From contig VZRG01000197.1 in the NCBI GenBank assembly GCA_013397435.1, positions 372,001 through 436,000 of the forward strand: a DNA stretch of 64,000 nucleotides, read 5' to 3'. Of this stretch, positions 37,583-49,806 are shown piece after piece. The stretch is from Erythrocercus mccallii. Lineage: Eukaryota > Chordata > Aves > Passeriformes > Dicruridae. Made by a program: the position numbers and the translations under genes. Below the pieces are notes generated by a model. It ran no database searches, had not been told where the DNA came from, and saw only the letters and a list, made by a program, of their open reading frames with translations. Each line of letters opens with the position of its first letter. Position 1 is the first letter of the stretch.

Positions 37583-40500
37583 TTGCTTGCTCTGTATGGC
37601 AAAGTAAAGCCTCAACAGAGACATCCTTTTTGTCCTGGATGTTAACTGTGACTGAGAACCTACATAACTCTTTCCTCAAGTGCAATAGGAATTTCACATC
37701 AGCATCATAAGATTAGGATTAAGACTGGATAAAAACAATGCATTCTTTCCTACCCATGTTCCTAGAAATAGCACAATTTTTGGCTAAATTCATGCAGACG
37801 ATCAGTATTCTCTGTTAAATGTGGTGCTTTGAATTTGGATATTTTCAATATTAATCTTAATCTGTAAACTGCTGGAACAAGCAGAGGGAAGGCAGGACAG
37901 AAACTGGAATGTGTGTACATTTAGAAAGCATGCAAGAATGTAGGCAGCCTGCCTGGCTGCCAGATGCCCACCCAGCTTCTTTCTCATGAATTCATTTTAT
38001 TGACGATTAAGAATAGAGTCTGATGGTCAGAAACAGACACAGCTGAAACACTTTCTCACCACAACAACGACCAGCTTTTCACGGGAAAGAATTCATCCCT
38101 TCACTCTGGACTCTACCTCCTCCTCACCAGCAGCAGAGGGGTTTAGGGAATGGGGAGCCACAACCAGTCGCTCTGCCCTCCGCACAAGTTTCCATACTCC
38201 ATACAATATTCATAGCTAGAGACTTTTTCTTTTGAGCCAAAATTATTTCAAAAGCTGCAGCTCTGTTAGAAAACACTTCCCATTAATCCCACAAAATCTA
38301 TACTACAGTGAGATGCAGCAATAAATTTCAATGTGAGTTGTGTGCAAGCAAGGACCAGCCATTCCACTGAGAAACAGAAAAAACAAAACACTCTAAAAAT
38401 TTGAATGTCATATTATTCCACACTGAAATTATTACATGGTTGTGTATATTAGAGAAATATATTACATTCATGTATCTAAAAAATGATGTAATTTTAAAAT
38501 TATCTTATTATATATATGTTTGCCCATGTTTGCTTCCATTTTGCACATTTTTGGTAATAGTTTGCATGCTGCTGTCTTCAAACCACCTCAAATCCAATAT
38601 GAATATCTTTACTCACAATGCTCTCCATTTGTCAGAAATCAGCTTGAGGGGAAAAAAATGTTCTCACAGACAATTTAAGTCTTAAAAGTATTGATTCTGA
38701 TGGACACTTTGTCCTTTCTTTCAGCTTTAATCAATCTTCCAAAAATATATGTCTGTTCCTATTCTTACACAACAGATTGGATCAGGGTGAAAATGAAGAT
38801 CCATTAACACACATCATATTTTTATGACTAATCAATACACCTTTAGTAAAATAATCTGCTTCTTACTCTTCTTGGTACTTCCCAATTTGCTGAAAACTCC
38901 ACCATTCAGACTGAAACCTTCCTCTGCTAGAGAGGAAATACAAGCAAAGTAAGGAGGTTTTTTGTAAAAATGAGAGTACAGAAAAATAAAATTTTTCAGT
39001 TGTTTTATTTGCAAAAAAAAATCTGTCCCTTTATTCCACACACACAATCACAAAGCAATTGGGGTGAAAATAAGACAACATAGTAGGCAGCTTTTTAAGA
39101 AGTTGTATTCTGCACACAACTGGGAAAAAACTTCTGATTTTACAAAGTTATTAGGGTAGCATAACAGAATAAAATTTTGAATGTACGTGAGATGGATCTT
39201 GTATTTTTTTTGCTCATTTTTCTGGGACAATTAAATGACATTTCAATAACTTTGTAGAGATGGTTGATGTCCTCAGGCAAGAAAACTCAATTGTTCAAAA
39301 TAAATTCTTCTGCACATTAAAAAAGAAAAAAAAAATGCCCTTGGCAAGAATAGTATGCATTGCCCAAAAGATAAACTGCTAGAACTAGTAACAACAGTAA
39401 CAGTAAAAGCAGTAATAGCAATATTGAAGCACATGAGTAAATGACACAAGAAAAAAGGTGTACCACAAAATGAGATGGCTGTATGCCTCATTTTAGAGCA
39501 GTAACTGCCCCCTTACAGTTGGAACTAAATACAGCTCCATTAACAGAATATGAAAGCATCTAAACCAAAAGTAATACAAAATAAAAGCTATCATACCAGT
39601 ATAGAAAAAAAGGAAGAGTGAGAGGAAGACATAAGGCTTTCTTTGCTAGTTTTCATCTTCTCTTACTCCACTGTCACAAATCCACTAGCAACAAAGTGCT
39701 GCATTGGATTAATGGCAGTTAGGAATTAATATTTTACTCATACACTAAATTCCTTCCTTGTACACATACCCGTGAATTCCTCTATAGTGGAACTAATTCA
39801 CCAAATTTGTTAACTAAATTAGCACATTTTACCCAGCCAGTCCATAACACTTTAAAGTCTTCCTAATATTCACAGGAGCAACTTCTAGTATACAATAAAA
39901 AATAAAAAGCCACAAATTTGTCTCAATAAATGGAGTAATGCATTTGCAATAGAAGTTTTAATCTCAATCTAAATTAAATACAAATCATGTTTGATGCTGA
40001 GCTAGCTGAAAGTTATTTTCGAACGCACATGATTTTTCTAGTATAGGTGTAGCTTGTCATGTCTTACTGTCAAAAGGATGCCAATTTTCCAAATGCCATA
40101 AGCTAAGCAGGAATCTCAATCATTTGGCTCTTGTTCTTGATTTAATGAAGAGAGATTGGTATATTAAGAATCCTGGGTGGGGGGGTTGGTTAATGCAGAT
40201 GTGATGCAAGGCAGAGAACAGATAACAATTCTGATTTGGTAACAGCCTGAACATACTTAAAATGCATGCTTGGAAATCCCTCCCACTGTTGCCACTACAA
40301 TAACATCTTTTATCAAAGTTTTGTCTATTTTAGGAGGTCAGTTCTCCACAAATGCTAATCTGATTCAATTACAAACTGCAATATGCAGATGTATAAATCA
40401 AAACAACACAGAGCAAACCAAAAATGTCAACAGGTTGGCTTATTTCTGCACACAAGATGCAAATGTATTTTGCTGCACAGGGAGTACAGAGGGAACTTTT

Positions 40501-41239
40501 TTGTATCTTAGCAAAAGAAGCTAACACAATTTTTAATTTCTTTTCTCACATTGCAGGTTTCATGCATGGTCCTCAACCCAAACATCACAAGTGGAAGAAG
40601 ACTGGATGAAGAGAGGGCACTAATAGTAGCAGCAGTCACAGAGAGTAAACATGCTATATTTGGGCTGGGTATCTCATTATCACACATGAGTATGTGCCCT
40701 AGTGAGCAGACAGAACAAGCATCCCTTGGTCTTTTCTGAGAAAATTACACGCTGCAGTTGGGTTCACTCTAAACACCTACAAAGAGAGTGCACTGAACCT
40801 CTGAAGAACTAAATAAAGACATATAGGAATCTGTTGAGATGACCTCCAGGAACACTCCAGAACAATACTATGTCCAAGAAAGATCATCTAGTGGTATTGT
40901 AGCAGGTGAGTGAGCAGAACGAGAGGAAAATGACCTAATGTTGGGTTCTCCCTACCTACACTAATGTATGGGAGCAAAGATGCCAACAAAATGAAGTTAG
41001 GTAGAGATCTGACCATCATGTGTTTCACAAAAGAAGCTGAGACACGTTTAGAGGGATCCATAGCCCATGCTATACATCATCTTCAAAGTTAGTTATGGAA
41101 AGAAAATAAGGATAGAAGAAAGATAAAATGAAACACCTGTTTCCAGTGGCCTGCTAGGAAGAGACTTGGGTACATAGATGGGCATCCTCTCCAGAGCAAA
41201 AGGTAGTTTCCCCAAACACATATTGTAAGGAGTGCTATG

Positions 41240-43430
41240 AGGCCAGAGAGTACAGGAGGAATGGCAGACTTCAGCTACCCTCATAAAATCTGGACAGGCA
41301 TGACACTATAGGCTGGCAGCAAGAGTAAATTTTTAGACACAAATCAAGGTTTTTACAAAGCAACTTAACATAAGGCTGAAGAGTGAAAAAGCAGCTCTTG
41401 ATTTTGTTCTGAGCAGCATGCAGGAATAGTACTGTAACAGCAACCAGTATGTACTTGGATACTACAGCATGTGTGCTTCATGAAAGGGAACTTCAGGATG
41501 AAGCAGCATGATAAGAAAGAGCTAGGTCAGGCAGCTGAGAGTTAAATTTTTTGCTGGCACTATTTAGGGATACCTAGCTGGAGACACATAAACACTACCT
41601 TGCAAAAAGGAAAAAAAAATAACAAAAACTGAGGAAAAGGGCAACTTGGAACAAATTAACAACAGGACAGAAGTAGTTAACAAAAGGAAGTAAGCATCTT
41701 TCAAAAAACTAAAGCAGTGTCAAAATGAAGAAAACAAAGCACTGAAGAATAATTTACAAAAGTCATAAATATTATGAGTAAGTCCTTCAAACACATTAAA
41801 ATCAGGAATCTTGACAGTTCAAAGAAGTAATAAAAGACCAAAGAAGTAATTAAGATAAAGCCACACCAAAAAAACCCCATGTTTCTCCTCTTGCCCAAGT
41901 TCATCATGGGAGAGCTCAAGGAAGATCTCATCCCAGAATATGCAGGGCTGCTGATAAAAAACTCTCATCTCAAACCATAATGTTGTTACAAGAGGTTATA
42001 GAATACGGATAAAATGAAAAGCAACACATTTTCAGCATAGTGAGTTGTTCAAGAATATTAAAAGCAATTCAGAGAGGAAAGTGCTGAACTATTAAACAGT
42101 GTATGATCTTCAGCTTACAACTGCTGTGGTACTTGATGTCTGGAAAACAGAAAATTTAATACGTATTTCTAAAATGGGCTCCAGGAAGATCCAAGAAACC
42201 ATTAGTGCTGATGTCAGTATCAAGCAAAACATCAAAAATTGTATCATAAATAATAAAGAGTGAACAATGATGCAAGGCCTGGTGTGTGAATTCAACCACC
42301 CTGACTGCTGGGTGTGAACTGTCCAGGGGAATATCTCTTAGCCTACTAGCAAAACATTACTAAATGCAAAGGAAGATCAGAGTTAGGAGACATCTAAACT
42401 GGATATAACTTAACTCACTATAAAAGTCCATGGGACCAGATCAGCATCTAAATATACTGAAGAAGTGGACTGAAGACACTGCAAAATCATTCTCTAGTAA
42501 ATTTGCAAGGAAACAACCAGCATGGATCTGTCAAGGAAAACTCACCCCTTACCAACATGATTGCCTCCTTTGAGAAGAACAGTGCCTGCTGTTTTACCCT
42601 ACCTTTATCCCCAGAGCCCAACCATTGAGATACTGACTGGATTAACATATGGTAACAAAAGTGAAAAACTGTCTGAATCACGAGGCTTGAAGGGTTGCAT
42701 TCAGTAGACCAGAGTCCAACTGGTCACCAGTGATCAGTCAATTGAAGACTGATATTTTGGCAATATAATTAATATTGGCTTTAATGGCTTTATTAATGGC
42801 TTTATTAATAACCCAGGAAATGGGACACAGTACACTCTCAGCAGCTTCACAAATTACAGAATAGTCAGGGAATATGGGAGACCAAAATGCTGGTGAGCTC
42901 AAAATGCTCTGTTTTTTTCAGATGCATCTCAACAGACCAAGGAAACATGCTGACAAGAGCCATATTAAGCACAATAAAGGCCAAGCCCTGCATCTAAAAT
43001 GGAATAAAATCCTAATAAAATTACTAGAAAAATAGATGTGGATATGGGCAAAGTATGATCAAAGGATATCCAGAAGGTATGTCCTGTTTGGATTTGCAAT
43101 ATGTATTGGACAAGTTCTCTTACCAAAGGACCTTTAAGAACTTCTTCAAGAAAATCAGGGCACAAGGGAAGATTCTTCAATGGATAAAGAGGTTAAAAAG
43201 TAAGTGGGTAGATATATGGTAGATTTTCATGGGGGAGGACGTGAGTAGTTGAGATACACAGTAATCTACAGCAGAACTCAAATGCTGAACATATCCCTAC
43301 GTGATGCAGAAAATAGGAAATGAACAGTTATGTGACAGTGCTAAATACACCAAGTCATTGAGATTAGCAAAGAACTGACTGCATGGAGCTCTAGGAAACC
43401 CTTATAAATCTGAATGGCTAGTTATCTATA
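41240..43430 (+). mobile_element. Decayed CR1/L3-like LINE ORF2 fragments
   Basis: Several blocks resemble the ORF2 of CR1/L3-type LINEs, in the sense direction but full of stops and indels. An ADFSYPH-like remnant of the endonuclease GDFNYPD motif lies near 41264. A linker rich in Lys codons spans about 41640-41760. The start of the reverse-transcriptase domain (TCTGGAAAACAG... then GGCTCCAGGAAGATCC) is at about 42135-42195. A second block at about 42430-42990 runs from CCATGGGACCAGATC through AGCATGGATCTGTCAAGG to a CCCTGCATCT segment. A third block at about 43080-43430 begins again near the DFQKAFDKVP region (GTATTGGACAAGTTCTCTTACC). Blocks 2 and 3 cover overlapping parts of ORF2, so more than one insertion is likely. 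Nothing is intact. Confidence 0.75.
42771..42810 (+). repeat. 12-base tandem repeat inside the LINE remnant
   Basis: AATGGCTTTATT occurs twice in direct succession (42783-42794, 42795-42806), preceded by the degenerate copy AATATTGGCTTT. It lies where the LINE reverse transcriptase normally encodes a Phe-Ile-Asn-Asp segment, so it is probably replication slippage within the dead element. Confidence 0.85.
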
Positions 43431-45337
43431 TTGACTTTAATTTGTTGTTTTAATAAAACACCAGGAAAAAACACCTTAAATAGATAAATTATTTATTTTC
43501 ATGTATTCATTGGTGAGCTCTGAAGTGAACATTACTATTCAGAAATAAGATTTTGAGTTACAATAATAATAAAAAAATAAGTATAAATTATAAGAAGTAC
43601 AAAACACTAGAGAACATCCTTGTACCATGGAACAAATCCATTTACCCCCTTGTTTTGAATAGTTTTTTTGCATTTCAGTCTCAACCCATAATTTCAAATT
43701 TGAAAGTAAAACTAGGAAAGATGCATAGAAAGGGGACAAAAGACCTCCAGCTTTTTGTATTTTCTTTACAGAGTAGGATTAAATAGACTGGTTCCTTAGG
43801 CTAAGAAAAAAGGCATCTCAGGAGAGAGATAATAGACAGTTATACAACCATGAGAAAGGTGCACAGAGAATATTGTTCACTGATTTTAAACAGCAAATTT
43901 AGTGTATTCACTGTTCTTTGAATTATAAAGAGCATTTAAGGATTTAAACCCCAGAAGTTCCTAATTCCAATGATGTGCTGAAGAATTCTCTTCCATAGGA
44001 CAACAAAGATTCAAAAAAATGAGTTAAATGTTAAATGCTATGAAAATATCCCTCAGGGAAGTGAGGTCTTGATTAAATCTGACCTGCCGGCAATACATTA
44101 TTCTATTTCATGCTATAAAACCTAATCAAACAGAGAAAATTGCTTAATCATTATTAAAATTTCTGTTACTGAATGCTGTGATTTTGTTCCTGTGGTTACC
44201 CCACTTTGCAAATGCCCTGTGACAGCTTGAGAGCTGACTGTATAAAAACCCATCCAAGACCCTACCTTCAACTCAGGAAGCTCCTGGATGCCAGTGGCTG
44301 AGAAAATTTTCACAGGAGCTATCATTACAAGTTTAGGCTTTTGGCAGGCACCTGCTGCAGGCTGGAGACAAGACAGTACAACAGGTATGGTCTGACCCCG
44401 TAGAGGAACTGATACAAACTTCTAATCGTAGCTCCAAATAGAGAGACATCAGCCACTATTTATCTAAAACTACTTCAAATTAGCAATAAACTTTCATCAA
44501 AATTATATATTTTGATGCTCTTTAAAAAGAATTTCAGCAAAAATGAAAGAAAATCAAACATTATTAATAATTAATATAGCTTAAGTTATTATTCATAGCA
44601 AGGGAAATTATATTAAATGCTTATAAACATGGGCCAAGTTTAAGGGCTTTTTCAAAGTAAAATAATAAAATCAAGAATCAAAATCCTATCTTAAGCCTAC
44701 TCTACACCCAAAATGTGTTCTGTTTTTATTATAATATCCAGGTTCAAGCAGCACACGCTGTCTTTTCCTCACTCATACCTTATTTATTTTACACTGAAAG
44801 CACTTTTCCAGTGACTTACAATCTGTTCTGTTCTAGGCAGGTTGCAAATCGGCACTCATAATCTTATCACCTGAATCTGAGCATGTGTTTCTACCTAGGT
44901 TGCTCCCGTTTCTGAATATTTCTTGCTATAGAAATTTCCCTTGTGCAAGATTTTGCATGTTCTGCAGATATCCTTTTGCAAATTGCTTTCCCTGATTCAA
45001 AGCAGAGGGAAGAATGTCTAGAGTTCTGTGTCCTGTCTGATAAATGAATGCCCTGTTTTCCTGTTGCCTGGCTACGATCTGTGTCTGTGATGGTGCCAGT
45101 GCAACAAACACATCCTTGATATCAACACTGGCCTTTTTTAGTTTGCCACTCCTGCTAGGAGAAGTCAGGGGAATGTAATACAAATCCACTGCTGACATTT
45201 AGATCTGGTTGGAACAGAATTTTGTTTGCAACCCAGGGAGGAAGAAAGGCCGAGGGTGAGATACGCTGGATGCTGTCCCATAAGGACAATAACAAAAGAT
45301 AGGAGTGAAAGAAGAGATTAGACTTTTCCATGGGTCT

Positions 45338-45715
45338 CGGGGGCCAGAGGTTCATGAAGTCTGGTCTTACTAGCACAACCTGAGGTAAAGGCAGCACTGA
45401 GTGCCTTGGTCCTTTCGATGTCATTTTTCACCCTGTGCCCATTCAGCAATGGGACCACATTTTCCCCAGTCTTTGTTTTGCTGTTGAGGTGCTTGCAGAA
45501 TCCCTTGTTGTTCTTAACATACCTTCCCAGATTGAACTCAAGGTCAGCCTTGGCTCTCCTATCCCTGGAAGATCAGACAACTACTCCACAGTTCTCCTGG
45601 GTCACCGTCCCCATCTTTCATCTTTCTTAGAATTCATTTTTATGTCTCTTGAGTTCAGCTAGGAGCAGCTTGCTCCTTTCATGGTCTTCCATGCATATCC
45701 ATTTCTGCTTGCCAT
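45338..45715 (-). mobile_element. CR1 LINE ORF2 fragment
   Basis: Read on the minus strand, the segment contains ACCATGAAAGGAGCAAGCTG followed by CTCCTAGCTGAACTCAAG. Further on it has GGGGAAAATGTGGTCCCATT and GCTGAATGGGCACAGGG, then a CTGGCCCCCGAGACC end. I recognise this order from the region of CR1 ORF2 between the endonuclease and the reverse transcriptase. The plus-strand frames at 45406-45662 are antisense artefacts. Similarity stops near 45340, so the fragment is truncated at both ends. It sits about 50 bases from the LTR-like element at 45761. Confidence 0.78.
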
Positions 45716-45760
45716 TTTCAGTTGATTCATAGTAAAAATCCAGGTACACTACCTTCCTGG

Positions 45761-46205
45761 ATTAACCCAGGACAGGGTTAATTTTTTGCAGAAGCTGGGA
45801 AGGGGCATGACTAGAACACTGAGGCTATTTTATATTTTATACCACATAATCAGGGGCAGAGGACAGGGACTCCCAGGGAGAAGGGAATCCTCACGGTCAA
45901 GAAAACATGGTGAAGGGAGCCGTCTGATATTGTCTATTTTTGGGGAGTTTATTTGTGTGAATCAGTTCTTTTCTTACATGCTGTGCCATTACTATTGCAG
46001 TAACTGTTTGGTTTCTTATTTCATTGCTGTTTCCAGTAAAATGTTATGTCAAGCCATTGTCTTTGCCTTTTATACCTCCAGTTCTCATCTTCATCGTGCC
46101 ACAGTGGGAAGGGGAAAGAGAAAACTGGGAAGTAAGAGCAGCACATGGTTTGGGGAGTCTAGGTGGGGGCATTGAATTGGGAATTACCATTCCTAAACCA
46201 TGACA
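45761..46205 (+). mobile_element. ERV LTR-like repeat ending CCTAAACCATGACA
   Basis: The block begins near TTAACCCAGGACAGGG. It includes TTTGCAGAAGCTGGGA, CAGGGACTCCCAGGGAGAAG, a GCAGTAACTGTTTGGTTTCT stretch and GCCATTGTCTTTGCC, then a G-rich tail with GGTGGGGGCATTGAATTGGG, and ends ATTCCTAAACCATGACA. I recognise this order as an abundant bird LTR-type repeat in its sense orientation. The 129-residue frame at 45786-46175 is part of the repeat and is not a gene. No internal viral region was seen. The subfamily name and exact 5' edge are uncertain. Confidence 0.7.
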
Positions 46206-49200
46206 TCAGCAGGAAAAGAAAAAAAAAAAAACTTATTTCTAATTAGAAGGCTTTGGATTTCAGTATTCACTTTCTGCTGCTCAAGTACTTTGGCACTCCA
46301 AAGATTGCATTGAAGTGCCATCCATCTGCCTTCACCTCCATAGCATCAGTCCAGGAATCACATTGCTCTGTTGCTTCTGTTTAAGCCTTTGTTGTGCCTT
46401 GTCCTCAATCCAGGCAATAAACAGGTTCACTGCCTCAAGGAACTAGCTATGGACCTGCCAAAAAGTAGCATCACTCTACCTGTAGCAGATACTTTATTTG
46501 TCTGAAATTGATCCCAAAGTCAGAACTTTCAATTTCTCACAAGGAATAATGAAAGTAACATCCTGTATTTTGAAGCACCCTCCAAATAAAAAAGGAAAGG
46601 ATTTGTTTCTGAGGAACATTTTGAAAACCAAAACATAAGTTATTCTAGAAGTAAAAACCAAAATACTTTATTCAAGAAATTTGAAAATATGCTGAGATTT
46701 TATGAAACAATCCCAGATTCTCTTACGTTGCTTACTACAGCTCACTTAGCTACAAATTCACCTTTTTTTCATCATCAAAATTCTCATCTAGCCTAAAAAA
46801 TTATCAGGCTATAGTCTCCAGCTTCCTTTGAACCTTCCTGAATTGTCTTTCAACGATTTCTCACAGTCTTCTCATAGTCTCCTTCCTATTCTGAAGGTCC
46901 TGTGACCATCATGTTTAAGATAAACCCCAGAATTTTCAGAAAGATTATTTTTATCAATATGGAATATATGCCCAAGTGTTTGCCCATGACAAAAGAAGCG
47001 AAAAATCAGAGAAGAGCAAGTAACAAAAGCCACAGACCTCTTCCAGATTAAAAATAAAGAGAATGATTACTGGAAAAGTGTCCTTTATCAATCTCCAGTA
47101 AAGCAGGGAATCATCTATCCTTTTATGGCTAAGCCCCAGAACGGAAACCCTTCTGAAAGTATTGAAGATCTGCTAGTCTAAAACCAGACAGACAATTGGG
47201 AAACTACAAATGGCTCAGAGTCAGCAAGTACTATCAGGCAAGAAAGGAGACATATAGATTAAGAGATCTCACAGGAATGCAGATAATTCACAACTGGAAA
47301 TTAGCTGGAGAAAAAGAAACAAATAATTACAGAGAAAAACTGGGGTTACAATTAGAATTGATGAGTGATTAAATTCCTTTTTACTGTTTTAAGTCTTTAC
47401 TCTGTCTTGTATGTTTAGAAATAAACAAGTATTTCATTTTGCTGTTTCTGAACAGATTCACCCATCTTGATAGTCTTTCATTCACCTTACATAATACCAA
47501 ACAGAGGTAGAATTTCTCATTGGTCAATAGAGCAACCACCGGTGTTAGGTCATTGGGATTCCAGGATGAAATGCTGTAACTGTCACTGAGGGAAAGCTGA
47601 GGGAGAGAGACTCTGAAGGAGACTGGAAGAGATATAAATCACAATTTTGTCCTGTGCTTATTAGGCTGGTTGGAACAAGTTTACTGGTTTTATAACATAG
47701 GCAGATCTTTCCCATTTTCTTCCTTTAACAACATTATCCCAAATCACATTGTGTGGCATTGTTAATGATGTCAGTGTAAAACAGGCCGACAACACTTACC
47801 TGAAATTGGGCAAATAACTACTTGCTTCAGTAAGTATCAAAAAACCCCACTGCATGGCTAAGTATCTCAGCTGGAAAAACTACACCCGATGAGTTTTTCC
47901 CATATGAATAAGCATATATGTAAATAAAAAAATCCCATCTTTCTTATTCTGCTCATCAGTAGCTCTGCACATCTGATAGAGTGATGCCTTATTGAAATGC
48001 TCTGAGTCTCACATGACTACTGTTTCATACTGCAGTAGTTTCAGGTTTCCAGCTGAGATGCTCAAGAAGCAATGACAATTCTGAAATATAGCCAAATTAT
48101 TAAAATTTAGTCACAAACTATGTAACATGGCATTTCAGGTTTGAATTTTTTATTTATTTTTTAATTTTTTTAACGCTGGATTTTGGCATCAGCCAAGTTA
48201 CTATTTGCTTTCCATTTGAGATCTTGTAATACTGAAAGCCATGATGCACATTTAAAGAGAGAAACACGCTGCTATGATTAAGCCAGTGTTTCTCGCAAGA
48301 TCACTCAGGACTAGTTTATTATCCGACAAAAGTCTGCCAGGTAAATCCTTGAAATAAAAGTAGTAGAGCTTAAACAAGGTTAGTTTCAGTCAGAGTTCCA
48401 TTGAAACTTCTACACACAGGGAAAAGACACACACAGCTTCAAGTTCTGCCAATAAAAATGACAGAGGAGTTTGCCAAGAACCAGCTGCAACTGTTTTTTT
48501 AAGTGAAAACTGTTTTCCTAGGTGTCTATCCAGCCTTTGTGTTAGGTGTTCAACATAAAATATTGAGGCACAGCCTAACTTCAGACATAAAACAGCACCT
48601 TATCTGACGGCTAATGTATGAAAACACAATTTGAGCAGCCTGAAAGACACTGCTTAAACATTGCAGCATGGGGAGCAGATGGGAATCAATCCAAAAAATG
48701 CAGGAGACCTGGTGGAAATTACAGGCCTATGTTGGAAATGTGTGATAGTGTAAAATAAATGTAAATAAGTGTAAATGAAGTGACTTTCCTAATTTATTTT
48801 TATTTAGCACATGATTTGCTCTTTCCACAGTTGTGTATTTATAAAACATCTCACTATCAATAGCATAATAGTTCATTAGCATAAAAGTTCATGCAGCTCC
48901 ATAGAATACAAATCACATGATGAAAAGTGTCATCCATAGAACATTTCTTAATTTAACAGTGAGATTTGGCAAAGATGAATAACAGCCCTGTGTCAATATC
49001 AGCACTGCACTGCAAAATTACCCAGCATCGTCAATCTCTCTATTAAGAGAATCTTTTCTCTATGGTGCCCAGAAGCTTTATTTCAAGTTGGGTTTACTTT
49101 CTGATTACTTTTTTTTTTATTTATTTCCTTACCCCTCTTCTACATTCTTGAGAAAGTAAACCTCCAAGTTTAAATGCTGAAACTTCCAAGGGTAGTTTAC

Positions 49201-49740
49201 CAACTTCAGTTTCAATGAAGATGTAGAGAGAACAGATTTATTAACTGGGCGACTAGATTTTCAATTGAAGTAACTTTGTTTGAAAAGAAACTAGCTATTT
49301 TAATACCATTTTTCACTCCAGCTGCATTCAGTGACATAGATTAGACAAAATGGCAGAGGCAAAAATGCCTTCAAGGAGATAAGATTTAAGAGAAAAAGTA
49401 ATAGTATGGGTTTGGAATCTTGTAAGTAAAGAAAAAAAAATGTTATTTATTCTCCCCCAAGCTCTAAGCCTTTGACCTTTCAAGCTGTGGTGTGATCTCT
49501 AGCAAAAGTACTGTAAAAGAGCAGCTGAAAGGCACAGGATTTCTGCCATACTACTACTTCCCAAGATGTCCCCATCCTTACTAGTTGAAGCTCAGAAATT
49601 CAGAAGAGTAAGTGTTCTTAAGAGGCTTTAGATTCTTCTGACTGGTTTTCTTTAAAAGCATGTACATTTTACCTACCACTCATAAATAAATCACAGCTGT
49701 TTCCCCTTTCTCTTTTTAATCAATAAAAACAAACAGACCT

Positions 49741-49806
49741 TTTTTTTTTACCTTTTTTACCTTTACTTTCTTTACCTTTTTCACCCTTTACTTTTTTTAC
49801 CTTTTA
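49741..49806 (+). repeat. Imperfect pyrimidine tandem repeat (CTTTTTAC type)
   Basis: About seven irregular units of TTTTTACC/CTTTACTTT, nearly all pyrimidine on this strand apart from one A per unit. A related unit, ACTTTTACCT, forms a cleaner array at 55931. Confidence 0.85.

Noticed and set aside
37424..37697. Hydrophobic minus-strand frames resembling membrane segments
   Set aside because: They are the translation of the A/C-only tract, which reads as T/G and so gives Phe, Val, Leu and Cys.
38040..38200. GC-richer segment resembling part of an inverted LTR
   Set aside because: A few phrases are suggestive (GGGAATGGGGAGCCACAACC) but no clear edges or ordered match could be established.
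44926..45424. Two minus-strand frames of about 90 residues as a gene
   Set aside because: The upper one overlaps CR1 sequence and the lower has no recognisable similarity or splice context. Noted only as a possible continuation of a repeat.
45786..46175. 129-residue open frame
   Set aside because: It lies wholly inside an LTR-like repeat recognised by its internal order and its ATTCCTAAACCATGACA end.
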